Part shown: positions 50,652 through 60,425 of the stretch, one piece after another | Numbering within the stretch: position 1 is the first letter of the stretch | Layout: every line of letters starts with the position of its first letter | Assembly: GCF_022601685.1 (NCBI RefSeq) | Contig: NZ_JAKUML010000011.1 | Location: forward strand, 1 to 64,000 | Source of the DNA: Acinetobacter sedimenti | GTDB lineage: Bacteria > Pseudomonadota > Gammaproteobacteria > Pseudomonadales > Moraxellaceae | Direction of reading: 5' to 3' | DNA length: 64,000 nucleotides | The notes under the pieces: generated by a model | The model's input: only the letters and a program-made list of their open reading frames with translations | Told to the model about the DNA's origin: nothing | Databases searched by the model: none | Translations under genes and position numbers: made by a program

Positions 50652-52376
50652 ATGCAACAATGGGCTCGATTTGCGATTCTCGGTGCCATGTTTGTGACGG
50701 CTTATTTGCTCATCTTGGCATGGCAAAAGGATTATGGTGGTGCGCAGGCTGAAACAGCACAACAAGCTGTCTCAGTACAAAGTGCAAATACATCATCATC
50801 TGATATTCCATCTGGACAAGCGCAAGCGACAACAACGGCTGCGGATATTCCGCAAGCCGTCACTGCACAAGCAAATACACCAGTAGCGACGACTGCTAAT
50901 TCACAACAGTTAGTCACTGTTACGACAGATATGTACAATGTCTGGATTGATCCAAAAGGTGGTGATATTGTGCGTTTAGAGCTGTTGTCGCATGACAAGA
51001 GCAAAGACAGCGATCAACCTTTTGTGATGTTGCATAGTGATAAAAATATCTTCGTTGCACAGTCTGGTTTGATTGGAGTAAATGGTCCTGATAGCCGTAG
51101 TCGTCCGATGTATGAAGTGAACAAAACCAGTTATACCATCGACGAAGCTCAAACGACCACGAGCAAAGATGATAAAGCACAAAAAGTCCTTGAAGTCCCG
51201 ATGGTGTATAAAACCGCTGATGGCGTGGAAATTTTTAAAATTTTCAAATTTACTTCAGGTGAATATCCAATTCAGGTGACACATCGTATCGTCAACCGTA
51301 GCGCAGGCAACTGGCAAGGTCAGATGTTTGGCCAGCTGAAACGTGATGATGCACCAGATCCGGGTAAATCTGATCAAGGTATTTTCACTTTAGGTACTTT
51401 CTTGGGTGGTGCTTGGGGTACGCCTGAAGAGCATTACAACAAGCTGAAATTTGACAATTTCAATGAAGAAAAATTGAATCTACAAGCCAAAGAAGCTTGG
51501 GTTGCAATTGTTCAACATTATTTTGTTTCGGCTTGGGTACCAGATAAGAGCTATACAGCGCAGCTCGAATCACGTAATAGTGATAATGTTCATATTATTG
51601 GTTTCCGTTCGCCATTGGTGAATGTCCCTGCGGGCAAACAATACGACATCAGTGCAACTTTGTATTCTGGTCCAAAAATCCAATCTGAACTCAAAGAATT
51701 GGCAACTGGTCTAAACCAAACTGTAGATTATGGTTGGTTGTGGCCGATTGCAAAACTATTGTTCTGGGGCTTGGAATTCTTCCATAACATCGTGGGCAAC
51801 TGGGGTTGGGCAATTGTCTTATTGACCATTTTAGTCAAATTGATTTTGTGGCCACTTTCTGCAAAAAGCTATCGTTCAATGGCGAAGATGCGTGTCATCG
51901 CTCCTGAAATGCAACGCATGAAAGAAGAGTTTGGCGATGATCGTATGCGCTTCTCACAAGAGATGATGGCGCTGTATAAACGTGAACAGGTCAATCCGTT
52001 GTCAGGCTGTTTACCGCTGTTGATGCAAATGCCGATTTTCCTTGCCTTGTATTGGGTATTGATGGAAAGTGTGGAACTGCGTCATGCGCCGTGGATGTTG
52101 TGGATTCAAGATTTATCGGCGATGGATCCGTGGTTTATTTTGCCACTGATCATGGGTGCAACCATGTATTTCCAACAGATGTTGAACCCACAGCCGACTG
52201 ATCCAATGCAAGCGAAAGTCTTCCGTTTGATGCCGATTATTTTCACTGTATTCTTGCTGTTCTTCCCTGCAGGTTTGGTGTTGTACTGGATCGTCAACAA
52301 CTTGATTACTATTGCGCAGCAATGGTTTATCAATAAGAGTGCTGAAAAACAAGGTTTAAGCACAGCGGCGAAATAA
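50652..52376 (+). CDS. yidC: Membrane protein insertase YidC
   Basis: 574 residues, the long Gram-negative form. The first helix is at about 5-25, a Thr/Ala/Gln-rich linker to about 90, and a periplasmic beta domain about 90-345. The conserved insertase core follows with NWGWAIVLLTILVKLILWPLSAKSYRSMAKM, MSGCLPLLMQMPIFLALYWVL-type segments, and a C-terminal helix ending IVNNLITIAQQWFINK. It inserts proteins into the inner membrane with or without Sec. Confidence 0.97.
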   Translation: MQQWARFAILGAMFVTAYLLILAWQKDYGGAQAETAQQAVSVQSANTSSSDIPSGQAQATTTAADIPQAVTAQANTPVATTANSQQLVTVTTDMYNVWIDPKGGDIVRLELLSHDKSKDSDQPFVMLHSDKNIFVAQSGLIGVNGPDSRSRPMYEVNKTSYTIDEAQTTTSKDDKAQKVLEVPMVYKTADGVEIFKIFKFTSGEYPIQVTHRIVNRSAGNWQGQMFGQLKRDDAPDPGKSDQGIFTLGTFLGGAWGTPEEHYNKLKFDNFNEEKLNLQAKEAWVAIVQHYFVSAWVPDKSYTAQLESRNSDNVHIIGFRSPLVNVPAGKQYDISATLYSGPKIQSELKELATGLNQTVDYGWLWPIAKLLFWGLEFFHNIVGNWGWAIVLLTILVKLILWPLSAKSYRSMAKMRVIAPEMQRMKEEFGDDRMRFSQEMMALYKREQVNPLSGCLPLLMQMPIFLALYWVLMESVELRHAPWMLWIQDLSAMDPWFILPLIMGATMYFQQMLNPQPTDPMQAKVFRLMPIIFTVFLLFFPAGLVLYWIVNNLITIAQQWFINKSAEKQGLSTAAK

Positions 52377-52395
52377 GCTGTTTTTAAAACCGCAT

Positions 52396-52425
52396 AAACC
52401 GTCTAGGATTTCTAGGCGGTTTTTT
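52396..52425 (+). terminator. Terminator of the rpmH-yidC run
   Basis: Stem AAACCGTCTAG / CTAGGCGGTTT (one T-G pair), 5-nt loop, T tail, 20 nt after yidC. Confidence 0.85.
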
Positions 52426-52498
52426 AATGCTGGCTATCAATGCCAATTCATGAAAAAATCATTTAACTTATTTTGTTGTAAATCAAGCGAAACTCACC

Positions 52499-53878
52499 AT
52501 GAGCCAATCCAACACGCCAATCCAAGTCACTCAACCCACGATTGCAGCCATTGCAACACCGTCGGGGCGTGGTGGTGTCGGTGTGATTCGGCTCTCTGGT
52601 GCAAAAGCATTTCAAATCGCTGAAGCGCTCACGCAGAAAAAATTGCCTGAACTGCGTATGGCAGGATTTCGGCAGTTTTTTGATGAGTCAGGGGAAGTGC
52701 TCGATGAAGGTTTGATTTTACGCTTTGCCAATCCGTCTTCATTCACAGGGGAAGATGTGGTTGAGATTCAAGGGCATGGCGGTGTAGTCATTCTCAACAC
52801 CTTGTTAGCTCGTGTTTTGGCACTTGGTGCGACGGTGGCTAAAGCAGGCGAATTCTCCATGCGTGCTTTTGAAAATGGCAAAATGGATTTAGTCCAAGCC
52901 GAAGCCATTGCCGATTTGATTGATGCCACCTCACAAGCTGCTGCTCGATCTGCGGTGCGCTCTTTGCAAGGTGCATTTTCATTACGAGTCAATGAAGTCT
53001 TAGAAAAACTCATTCATCTTCGATTACACGTTGAAGCAGCGATTGATTTTCCTGAAGAAGAAATTGATTTTCTCGCAGATGGAAGAATTTTAGCGTTGCT
53101 TGAAGAAGTGCAATCATCGGTAAAACAAGTGCAACTTTCTGCCAAGCAAGGGCAATTGCTTCGTGAAGGTTTGCAAGTGGTGATCGCAGGTAAACCGAAT
53201 GCAGGAAAATCAAGTCTACTCAATGCCTTAGCAGGCAATGATCGGGCGATTGTCACTGATATTGCAGGGACGACACGTGATGTATTACATGAAAAAATTA
53301 GCTTAAATGGTTTACCGATTACCCTGACTGATACCGCAGGATTGCGTGATACAGGCGATGTGGTGGAGCAAGAGGGCATTCGTCGTGCCTATAAAGAGAT
53401 TGCGCAGGCTGATTTACGTTTGTTTGTCTATGACATGAGTGCAGAACAGCAACCGATTGCATTAGCACAGCAATTCTTTGCGGAATATATGAATCCGAAG
53501 CATCTCATCCTGATCGCCAATAAAAGTGATTTAAGCAATGCGACACCGCAAGTGGACAGTTTGGACGGCTACAAACGGGTGATTTTATCGGCGAAGCAAC
53601 AGCTTGGTATTGATGACTTGATCGAAGTGATTACGCAATATGCAGGCTTTCAACCTGAGGAAGATAGCTTTATCGCACGAACCCGACACTTAGATGCGAT
53701 GCAACGCACGCAGATCTATCTCGCAGAAGCTCGAGAACAGCTTGTAGAGTATCGTGCGGGTGAGTTGGTGGCTGAGTCGCTAAGACTTGCACAAAACGCT
53801 TTAGGCGAGATTACAGGTGAATTTAGCGCTGATGATTTGCTAGGGAAAATCTTTGGCTCGTTCTGTATTGGGAAATGA
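52499..53878 (+). CDS. mnmE: tRNA modification GTPase MnmE
   Basis: 459 residues. The N-terminal folate-binding domain has ATPSGRGGVGVIRLSG; the helical domain carries an inserted G domain with GKPNAGKSSLLNALAG near 223, DTAGLRDTGD near 280 and NKSD near 343. It ends in FCIGK, the catalytic C-x-G-K tail. With MnmG it modifies U34 of tRNAs. Confidence 0.98.
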   Translation: MSQSNTPIQVTQPTIAAIATPSGRGGVGVIRLSGAKAFQIAEALTQKKLPELRMAGFRQFFDESGEVLDEGLILRFANPSSFTGEDVVEIQGHGGVVILNTLLARVLALGATVAKAGEFSMRAFENGKMDLVQAEAIADLIDATSQAAARSAVRSLQGAFSLRVNEVLEKLIHLRLHVEAAIDFPEEEIDFLADGRILALLEEVQSSVKQVQLSAKQGQLLREGLQVVIAGKPNAGKSSLLNALAGNDRAIVTDIAGTTRDVLHEKISLNGLPITLTDTAGLRDTGDVVEQEGIRRAYKEIAQADLRLFVYDMSAEQQPIALAQQFFAEYMNPKHLILIANKSDLSNATPQVDSLDGYKRVILSAKQQLGIDDLIEVITQYAGFQPEEDSFIARTRHLDAMQRTQIYLAEAREQLVEYRAGELVAESLRLAQNALGEITGEFSADDLLGKIFGSFCIGK

Positions 53879-53935
53879 TTTTTACTCGAAAAAGGCTCAT
53901 TTAAGCCCTAATGATTTTAAAGTGATCTTTAAATC

Positions 53936-53966
53936 AAATCCCTAAGAGTCATCTTTGGGATTTTTT
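53936..53966 (+). terminator. Terminator of mnmE
   Basis: 7-bp stem AAATCCC / GGGATTT with a 14-nt loop and T6; about 60 nt after the mnmE stop. Confidence 0.6.
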
Positions 53967-54048
53967 GATTGAAAAGCATAAAAATGGTCACTGTACATCA
54001 TGGTAATGTTTTGTATATTGAAATAAACCTATTTTAGGAAAAAACAGG

Positions 54049-54897
54049 ATGTTTAAGAAAAAACAATCAGCAATCAGATGGATCATTGGTGGTAGTAGCG
54101 GCATCGGCTTGGAATTGGCGAAACGCTATCTTAAAGCAGGCGATCAAGTCTGCATCTTTGCCCATGCCGATGTCGAAAATGCAGTAAAAGATTTATCCAA
54201 ATATGCCAAAGATCCTAAAAAAACAGATCAATTTATTCGAGGTTACACACTTGATGTGCTCAATATTTCACAGATCGAAAGTGCGTTCGCACAAGCCAAC
54301 CAAGATATGTCATTACCAATGACCGTGATCAACTGTGCAGGAATTGTTTATGCTGTACCGTTTGAAGAACAAACCGCTGAGCAGTTCGAGCGTCAAATTA
54401 ATATTAATTTGATCGGTAGTCGGCATATTGCTGCCAGTGCTTTAAGTTATCTCAAACAAGCACGTGGGCAATCGAAGCATAATCCAAAATTGGTTTTAGT
54501 TGCCTCGATGGCGGGCATACTGGGTTGTTATGGCTATGCAGGCTATTGCGCATCGAAGTTTGGTACGATTGGATTGGCGGATGTATTACGCTTAGAGCTG
54601 AAATCGCAAAATATCGATGTGGCAGTGGTCTGTCCGCCAGAGATCGAAACACCAATGGTTTTTGAAGAAAGAAAAATCGGCTCAAAGATTACCTCAGAGC
54701 TCAAGCAAATGGGTGGTTCGCTCAAAGTTGAACCTGCATGTAAAGAGATCATGGCAGGGATTGAACGAGATACATTTTTTATCATCCCAGGCAAACAAGC
54801 ACGGGTGTTACATCGTCTCATTGGCATGTTCCCAGTCGTGGCAAGACAACAAATTGATCGTCAATTGGCACAGATTCTCAGCAAATCTCAGAGTTGA
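54049..54897 (+). CDS. SDR family oxidoreductase
   Basis: 282 residues, classical short-chain dehydrogenase/reductase. Cofactor loop GGSSGIGLELAKRYL near residue 14, NCAG near 98, the catalytic Ser in LVASMAG near 151 and YAGYCASK with Tyr and Lys near 163-171. The extended C terminus (FFIIPGKQARVLHRLIGMFP) resembles 3-ketodihydrosphingosine-reductase-like SDRs. The substrate is unknown. Confidence 0.9.
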   Translation: MFKKKQSAIRWIIGGSSGIGLELAKRYLKAGDQVCIFAHADVENAVKDLSKYAKDPKKTDQFIRGYTLDVLNISQIESAFAQANQDMSLPMTVINCAGIVYAVPFEEQTAEQFERQININLIGSRHIAASALSYLKQARGQSKHNPKLVLVASMAGILGCYGYAGYCASKFGTIGLADVLRLELKSQNIDVAVVCPPEIETPMVFEERKIGSKITSELKQMGGSLKVEPACKEIMAGIERDTFFIIPGKQARVLHRLIGMFPVVARQQIDRQLAQILSKSQS

Positions 54898-55106
54898 ATT
54901 GACACTTGACACGATATTTTAAAAATAATTTTTAGGATGTGTATTTCAAAAGGTCGGTTTCATCCGATCTTTTGTTGTCTCTGCCATTTGATTTTTTAAA
55001 AAAATCGATAAAAACTTGATGTAATGAAGCATGTATTTTTTTCAGCATGTAAAAAAGATCGTTTCAGTTGGGAAATTAAAAGAAATCAAAGCGTAGGATA
55101 CGAAAA

Positions 55107-55724
55107 ATGAAACTATGGGAAGCCGATCAAGCACGTAAACACAGTGCCAATGTCAGCGCATTTAGCGAAGATGTAAATCAAAAATATGGTTTAAATATCC
55201 AATCGTTTTCAGCGCTTTATGATTGGGGCTTTGAAAAAGATGAAGATTATTGGAATGCCGTTTGGGACTTTTCAGGCATCATCGGTGAAAAAGGCGATCG
55301 GATAAAAGTTGCTGATCCGCAAATTTTCAAATGTCATTTTTTCACTGATGGCAAACTCAATTTTGCTGAAAATTTTTTAAAGCGTCGAGATGATGCCACT
55401 CGGGTTTTTGGGGAGATGAAGACGATCAAAAATATCAAAACCCATATTCGCAGTAATATCACACCACGTCATGTTCCTGCGGTCATTTGCCAAGTGTCAG
55501 AAATTCCAAAAACCAAGAGTGGCAAAGTGATTGAGCTTGAGGTACGTGATGTGGTGGATGGTAGAGCAATTAAAAATAGTGAGGCGATAGCCAATCCACA
55601 CGTATTGGAAGAATTTAAAAATCGACCTGAATTGGTTCTAAAATCCGCTATCTTTAGAGAATTTATAAGATGTAAAAAAACCGCTCATCAGAGCGGTTTT
55701 TTTGTGATTAATACAATCAGCTAA
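55107..55724 (+). pseudogene. Internally deleted acetoacetyl-CoA synthetase
   Basis: The 205-residue frame joins two ends of an acyl-CoA ligase. Residues about 1-92 match the N-terminal domain of acetoacetyl-CoA/acetyl-CoA synthetases (ALYDWGFEKDEDYWNAVWDF, LNFAENFLKRRDDAT). Residues about 105-175 match the extreme C terminus (ITPRHVPAVICQVSEIPKTKSGKVIELEV). The roughly 450 residues between, holding the AMP-binding core, are missing without loss of frame, against a family length of about 650. The last codons run through a terminator stem, so the native stop is lost too. It keeps a ribosome site (GTAGGAT). It is almost surely inactive. Confidence 0.8.
55674..55703. terminator. Bidirectional terminator
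   Basis: 13-bp perfect stem AAAAAAACCGCTC / GAGCGGTTTTTTT with ATCA loop. It lies inside the last codons of the deleted ligase frame and 25 bp from the porin stop, serving both strands. Confidence 0.92.
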
Positions 55725-55727
55725 GGC

Positions 55728-56519
55728 TTAGAAACGGTGTTTCGCAGCGATACCAAAGGTATTGTAGTCATTGTCACTATCACCAGTATCGCCAAAGCCT
55801 ACACGACCTTCAAGACTAGTTTGTTGTGAAATAAACTTACGTGCATTGATACCGAATTCACTATTATCAGTTAGATCATTGCTGTAATAATCTGCTCCTA
55901 GACTAAAGGTGTTGTCGATGAAGTAATCAGCAGCAAGGTTAAATTCTTCCAAGTCACCGAAAGATGCACCTGCTTCAAGATTTACAGCGTTATCGCCAAG
56001 TTGAGTGACATATTTCGCACGAAGTGTAGGGTCTACACCATCATTATCATAGTCATCTTCATAACCTTTCACACCTGCAGCGATCAACAAGTTTGGTACT
56101 GGTAAGTAACCGACTTCAACGCCATAAGTTGTTAAATCGTTGTCAAGATCGACATCATCATACTCATAGGTATTTTGAGCGATGTTACCACCAACATAGA
56201 AGTCTGAGTTTGGTACAAAGTATTCTACGCCAGCGCCATAACGGTTGTGCTCAGATTCACCTTGATCTTGGAAAGTTGCGCCAGCAGACACATTACTTGC
56301 ACGGTTTACAAAAGCTGCTTCTGCAAGCGGTGCATTTTTGTCTTGAACTGGATTGAAGTAGTACGTACCACCCAAATCAAATTGGCTACCAGAGTCGCCA
56401 TTGTCAGGGTCAAGATAGCCAGCGCCTGCACCAACTTCAAATTGATATGCATTGGCATTGATCATCGCAAGAGAAGTAGATGCTGCAAGAATGGCAGTAG
56501 CAAGAGTTAACTTATTCAT
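55728..56519 (-). CDS. Putative outer-membrane porin (copy 2)
   Basis: 263 residues from the ATG at 56519 with GGAGG 8 nt upstream; the longer frame would need a TTG. Signal peptide ends ...MINANA. Beta-barrel alternation and the terminal AKHRF match outer-membrane porins. It shares the APLAEAAFVNRASN block, the AYQFE start and overall length with copy 1 at 12745. The 408-bp gap between it and prfB is AT-rich and carries only promoter-like sequence that I cannot resolve further. Confidence 0.88.
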   Translation of the reverse strand: MNKLTLATAILAASTSLAMINANAYQFEVGAGAGYLDPDNGDSGSQFDLGGTYYFNPVQDKNAPLAEAAFVNRASNVSAGATFQDQGESEHNRYGAGVEYFVPNSDFYVGGNIAQNTYEYDDVDLDNDLTTYGVEVGYLPVPNLLIAAGVKGYEDDYDNDGVDPTLRAKYVTQLGDNAVNLEAGASFGDLEEFNLAADYFIDNTFSLGADYYSNDLTDNSEFGINARKFISQQTSLEGRVGFGDTGDSDNDYNTFGIAAKHRF

Positions 56520-56927
56520 AATATCCTCCAAATTTTGGAATTCACATTTTTTGTTACATTTTCTAGTTTAAGAGTTATTTTTATCTCGTCAAATCTACTT
56601 GGTTAAGTCGTGTAAGGTAAGTAGTAACTTCTGTAACAATGTTGAAATATTAAATTATAACTAATTGAAAATATTGATATAATAATAATGTAAAGATTCA
56701 TCAATGAATTGTTATGCTATGTATACCATGCTTTTTTTGATGAAATATTCATCAATAGTTTCAATTTTTATGGACAAACTTTGATACGTTTTTTGAAATA
56801 TTTGCATTTTTAATGAAATTTTCTAAATGTGAATTTCCTATTTTAATACACGATCTCGCATGATGAGCTTGGATAAGTAATGTGCTAAAATATGTGCTAA
56901 TTTTTTTGTGTTGTGACAGTTTAAGTT

Positions 56928-58023
56928 ATGGAAATTAATCCTTTTGTACTTCGATTAAAAGATTTGACCGATCGTGGTGATATGTTACGGGGGTATCTTT
57001 GACTACGATCTGAAGAAAGAACGCTTAGAAGAAGTGTTGCGTGAATTAGAAGATCCTGCGATTTGGAATGATCAAGCGCGTGCGCAAGCGATCGCCAAAG
57101 AAAAAGGCGCATTGGAAAATAGTGTCGGTGTCTTAGATCAGCTCGCTGAGCAGTTGGTCGATGCGCAGGCGATGCTTGATTTGGCAGTAGAAGCAGAAGA
57201 TGAAAGCCTGCTCGAAGATGTCACTGCAGAACTTGATACCGCAGAACAAGCCTTAGAAAAATTAGAATTCCAACGCATGTTTAGCAATCCGATGGATCCG
57301 AATCCGTGTTTCGTTGAGATTCAATCAGGTTCTGGTGGTACAGAGGCGCAGGATTGGGCATCGATGCTACTACGGATGTATATGCGTTGGATTGAGCGTC
57401 ATGGCTTCAAAGCCGATTTGATGGAAGTTTCTGACGGTGATGTGGCAGGGATTAAGTCTGCAACGATCCGTGTCGATGGTGAGTTTGCCTATGGCTGGTT
57501 GCGTACTGAGTCTGGTGTGCATCGTCTGGTGCGTAAGTCACCTTTTGATAGTAATAATAACCGTCATACTTCATTCTCTGCGGTATTTGTTTCGCCTGAG
57601 ATTGATGACAATATCGAGATCGATATTAATCCAGCCGATGTGCGGACTGATACCTATCGTGCCTCGGGTGCAGGTGGTCAGCACATTAACAAAACCGATT
57701 CTGCAGTGCGTCTGACTCATGCGCCAACAGGTATTGTGGTGGCGTGTCAAAACCAGCGTTCACAACATGCCAACCGTGATGCAGCGTGGAAACAGCTTCG
57801 TGCGAAACTCTATGAATTAGAGATGAAAAAGCGGAATGAAGCAGCGCAAGCGCTCGAAGATACAAAGTCAGACATCGGTTGGGGTAGTCAGATTCGCTCT
57901 TATGTGTTGGATGATTCACGCATCAAAGATTTGCGCACCAATATTGAAACTTCAAATACCAAAGCGGTATTAGATGGTGATTTGGATAAATTTATTGAAG
58001 CGAGTTTGAAGCAAGGGTTGTAA
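56928..58023 (+). CDS. prfB: Peptide chain release factor 2 (programmed +1 frameshift)
   Basis: Encoded in two frames: 24 codons from the ATG at 56928 to CTT at 56997-56999, then a +1 shift over the T of the in-frame UGA (57000-57002), continuing from GAC at 57001 for a 364-residue product. The slippery CTT-TGA-C and the upstream GGGGG internal Shine-Dalgarno-like run are the classic autoregulatory site. The SPF tripeptide ([11 protein letters not shown]) reads UGA/UAA and the GGQ motif (GAGGQHINK) triggers hydrolysis. Confidence 0.97.
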
Positions 58024-58083
58024 TAAATCCGTGTAAAATCCATTTTACAAATTAAATATTAAATAAATTCAGTATCTTGAATT

Positions 58084-58127
58084 TATATCGTAAAAAATAG
58101 ATTTAAATATCGAAAAATTACGATATA
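58084..58127. promoter_or_regulatory. Candidate ArsR operator: 10-bp inverted repeat
   Basis: TATATCGTAA (58084-58093) and TTACGATATA (58118-58127) are perfect inverted arms, about 34 bp centre to centre, ending 53 bp before the ArsR-family start. Autoregulation is inferred. Confidence 0.5.
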
Positions 58128-58179
58128 GTGTATTCAGGTGCTGAATTAATTGATTCATTTCGATCATTGATAGAGATTT

Positions 58180-58482
58180 ATGGATACTGAGGCAATATTC
58201 AAGGCGTTGGCAAACCCAGTACGTCGACAGATTTTACAGTGGTTACGTGCACCTGAGCAGTATCTCCCTGTAGAATTACACGACTATATTGTGCCAGGCA
58301 GTATGTGCGCAGGGCATATCGAACGACTCGGCGGTGTGTCGCAATCTACCATGTCCAATCATCTCTCGGTGTTGCAACAAGCAGGTCTGATCACTATGCA
58401 AAAACGTGGACAATGGTCATACTTCACCCGCAATGAAGACTTAATTCAGCAATTTATCGCATACTTAAAAGACGCATTGTAA
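58180..58482 (+). CDS. ArsR family transcriptional regulator
   Basis: 100 residues, a single winged helix-turn-helix: FKALANPVRRQILQWL at the start and GGVSQSTMSNHLSVLQQAGLITMQKRGQWSYF for the recognition helix and wing. One cysteine (SMCAGH) may sense thiols or electrophiles; the ArsR CxC metal motif is absent. It is 19 bp upstream of the old-yellow-enzyme gene, which it probably represses. Confidence 0.93.
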   Translation: MDTEAIFKALANPVRRQILQWLRAPEQYLPVELHDYIVPGSMCAGHIERLGGVSQSTMSNHLSVLQQAGLITMQKRGQWSYFTRNEDLIQQFIAYLKDAL

Positions 58483-58501
58483 GTCGTCATGTGAGGTCAA
58501 A

Positions 58502-59566
58502 ATGGCTGAGTTAAATACACCATTACAAGTTGGTGATGTAGAGATTTCAAATCGTTTGGTGCTTTCACCAATGACACGTACACGTTCTGGAGAGATTCGT
58601 GTCCCGAATGATCTGAACATCGAATATTATCGCCAACGTGCCAATGCCGGTTTGATGCTTACCGAAGCGATTGTGATCAGTCCATCGGCAGTCGGCTATG
58701 AACACACCCCTGGCTTATATAATGCAGAACAAGTCGCAGGCTGGAAAAAAGTCGTCGATGCAGTACATGAGCAAGGTTCAAAAATTTTTGCTCAGCTATG
58801 GCATGTGGGACGTATTTCTCATTCAGACTTATTAAATGATGAAACACCTGTATCTGCAAGTGCAGTGCAAGCTGATGGTCATGTCAGTTTACTTCGTCCG
58901 AAACGTCCATATGAAACGCCACGTCCATTGTCGATCGATGAAATCAAAAGCATTGTACAAGACTATAAAAATGCCGCTGCACTTGCCAAACAAGCAGGCT
59001 TCGATGGCGTAGAACTACATGCTGCCAACGGTTATTTGATTGATCAATTCTTACAAAGCTCAACCAATCTGCGTGATGATGAATATGGCGGTGCGATCGA
59101 AAATCGTGCGCGTTTATTGTTAGAAGTGGTTGATGCCTTTATTGAGGTATGGGGTGCAGGTCGAGTCGGCGTACATCTTGCACCACGTATGGATGCGCAC
59201 GACATGGGTGATGCCAACCCAAGTGAAACTTTTGGTTATGCCGTAGAACAACTGAGCCAACGTGGCATTGCTTTTATCTTTGCTCGTGAATACCAAGCTG
59301 AAGATAGCTTGAGTCCAGAGCTTCGTGCTAAGTTTAAAGGTGTTTGGATCGCCAATGAAAAGCTCACCGCTGAATCTGCAAAACAAATCCTTGCTGAGGA
59401 CAAAGCTGATGCAGTGGCATTTGGTTTAGCCTATATCGCTAATCCTGATCTTTACCAGCGTTTACTTGAGAATGCACCGTTGAATCAAGTTAATCCAGAA
59501 ACCTTGTACGGACGTACTGCTGAAGGTTATACCGACTATCCTGCACTGCAAAAAGCAGACGCTTAA
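58502..59566 (+). CDS. Alkene reductase, old yellow enzyme family (NemA-like)
   Basis: 354 residues, FMN-dependent TIM barrel. NRLVLSPMTRTRSG near residue 18, AQLWHVGRISH near 98, GFDGVELHAANGYLIDQFLQSSTNLRDDEYGG near 163-195, and the C-terminal GLAYIANPDLYQRL are family signatures. It reduces activated alkenes such as N-ethylmaleimide and nitro compounds with NADPH. It is co-transcribed with the ArsR gene. Confidence 0.93.
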   Translation: MAELNTPLQVGDVEISNRLVLSPMTRTRSGEIRVPNDLNIEYYRQRANAGLMLTEAIVISPSAVGYEHTPGLYNAEQVAGWKKVVDAVHEQGSKIFAQLWHVGRISHSDLLNDETPVSASAVQADGHVSLLRPKRPYETPRPLSIDEIKSIVQDYKNAAALAKQAGFDGVELHAANGYLIDQFLQSSTNLRDDEYGGAIENRARLLLEVVDAFIEVWGAGRVGVHLAPRMDAHDMGDANPSETFGYAVEQLSQRGIAFIFAREYQAEDSLSPELRAKFKGVWIANEKLTAESAKQILAEDKADAVAFGLAYIANPDLYQRLLENAPLNQVNPETLYGRTAEGYTDYPALQKADA

Positions 59567-59587
59567 TTGTTACTTATGATTTTTATC

Positions 59588-59629
59588 TAAAAAGCTCATC
59601 ATTAAGGCAATCTTGGTGGTGAGTTTTTA
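59588..59629 (+). terminator. Terminator of the alkene reductase gene
   Basis: CTCATCA / TGGTGAG stem (59595-59601 with 59617-59623, one T-G pair), 15-nt loop, T5 tail. Confidence 0.6.
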
Positions 59630-59645
59630 TTGCACATTTACTAAA

Positions 59646-59661
59646 TGTTTCACGTGAAACG
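59646..59661. other. parS-like site 4
   Basis: TGTTTCACGTGAAACG, 15 of 16 identical to the ParB consensus and the only fully symmetric core of the five sites. Intergenic. Confidence 0.88.
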
Positions 59662-59725
59662 TCGATATATGGCTATACTGTATCATGTCATCAAGTATAG
59701 AATAATAAAAAGGGAGCGGTGAAAA

Positions 59726-60334
59726 ATGGAAAAAGCCATCAGTTTGCTTGCCACTTGTACTTTACTCAGTGCCTGTACCATAACACACGATCTGCTGTAT
59801 CTAGGTTTAGGCTTTAACAGCTATGAAAATACTCCTGTGATTTTGACTCACTATGCGATGGAAATGCCATTGGCAGAAACGCCACCGATGCTCATTGCAG
59901 GTGCAGCAGATCAATCCATGTCGGAGCGTAATGGCGGTGGTGCAGGAAATAGTGTGCTGACACCGCCAAAAGACGTCGGTCGAGATGGGCAGTGGCAAGT
60001 GTCTGCGCAATGGGTCGAACTGATGACCAACCGTGCCTATCGTGCCACGCTGAATGTGCCGATTAAGGACATCAATATTGAACATGGCGGTTATGTCTTT
60101 ACCCCGATTTTTGGTCCAAATGGCTTGATGATGATTGGCTCGGATAAAGTTGGTTTGGATGAAAGCTATCGTCGTAATATCGCTGCGGTGTGTGGCGAGC
60201 GTGTGCCGTCAGCCGATGCAGAGTGGAAAGACAAGCAAAACATTTTACCAGGCATAGCGGTCATTCTACCGAAAAATCCAAAACCTGCGGCTTATTCAGA
60301 CTGTCGGATTCCTGCGCTGATAAAGAACAAATAA
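59726..60334 (+). CDS. Predicted lipoprotein of unknown function
   Basis: 202 residues with a signal ending in the lipobox LSAC (residues 14-17), preceded by a good AGGGAG site. The mature part has NTPVILTHYAMEMP, a Gly-rich patch and two further cysteines (AAVCGERV, YSDCRI) that could form a disulfide. I do not recognise the family. It lies alone between the alkene reductase and waaA. Confidence 0.75.
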   Translation: MEKAISLLATCTLLSACTITHDLLYLGLGFNSYENTPVILTHYAMEMPLAETPPMLIAGAADQSMSERNGGGAGNSVLTPPKDVGRDGQWQVSAQWVELMTNRAYRATLNVPIKDINIEHGGYVFTPIFGPNGLMMIGSDKVGLDESYRRNIAAVCGERVPSADAEWKDKQNILPGIAVILPKNPKPAAYSDCRIPALIKNK

Positions 60335-60425
60335 AAAGGAACAAATAAAACTGTTCAGATGAAAAAGCCCTGAAATTCACGCATAATGCGCAAGACCTTT
60401 TAGAATTATCAAAGCCATTTAGCCG

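Noticed and set aside
56974-58023. prfB as a single-frame 349-codon gene
   Set aside because: It would start in the frameshift region at a poor site; the upstream 24 codons and the slippery stop are canonical RF2.
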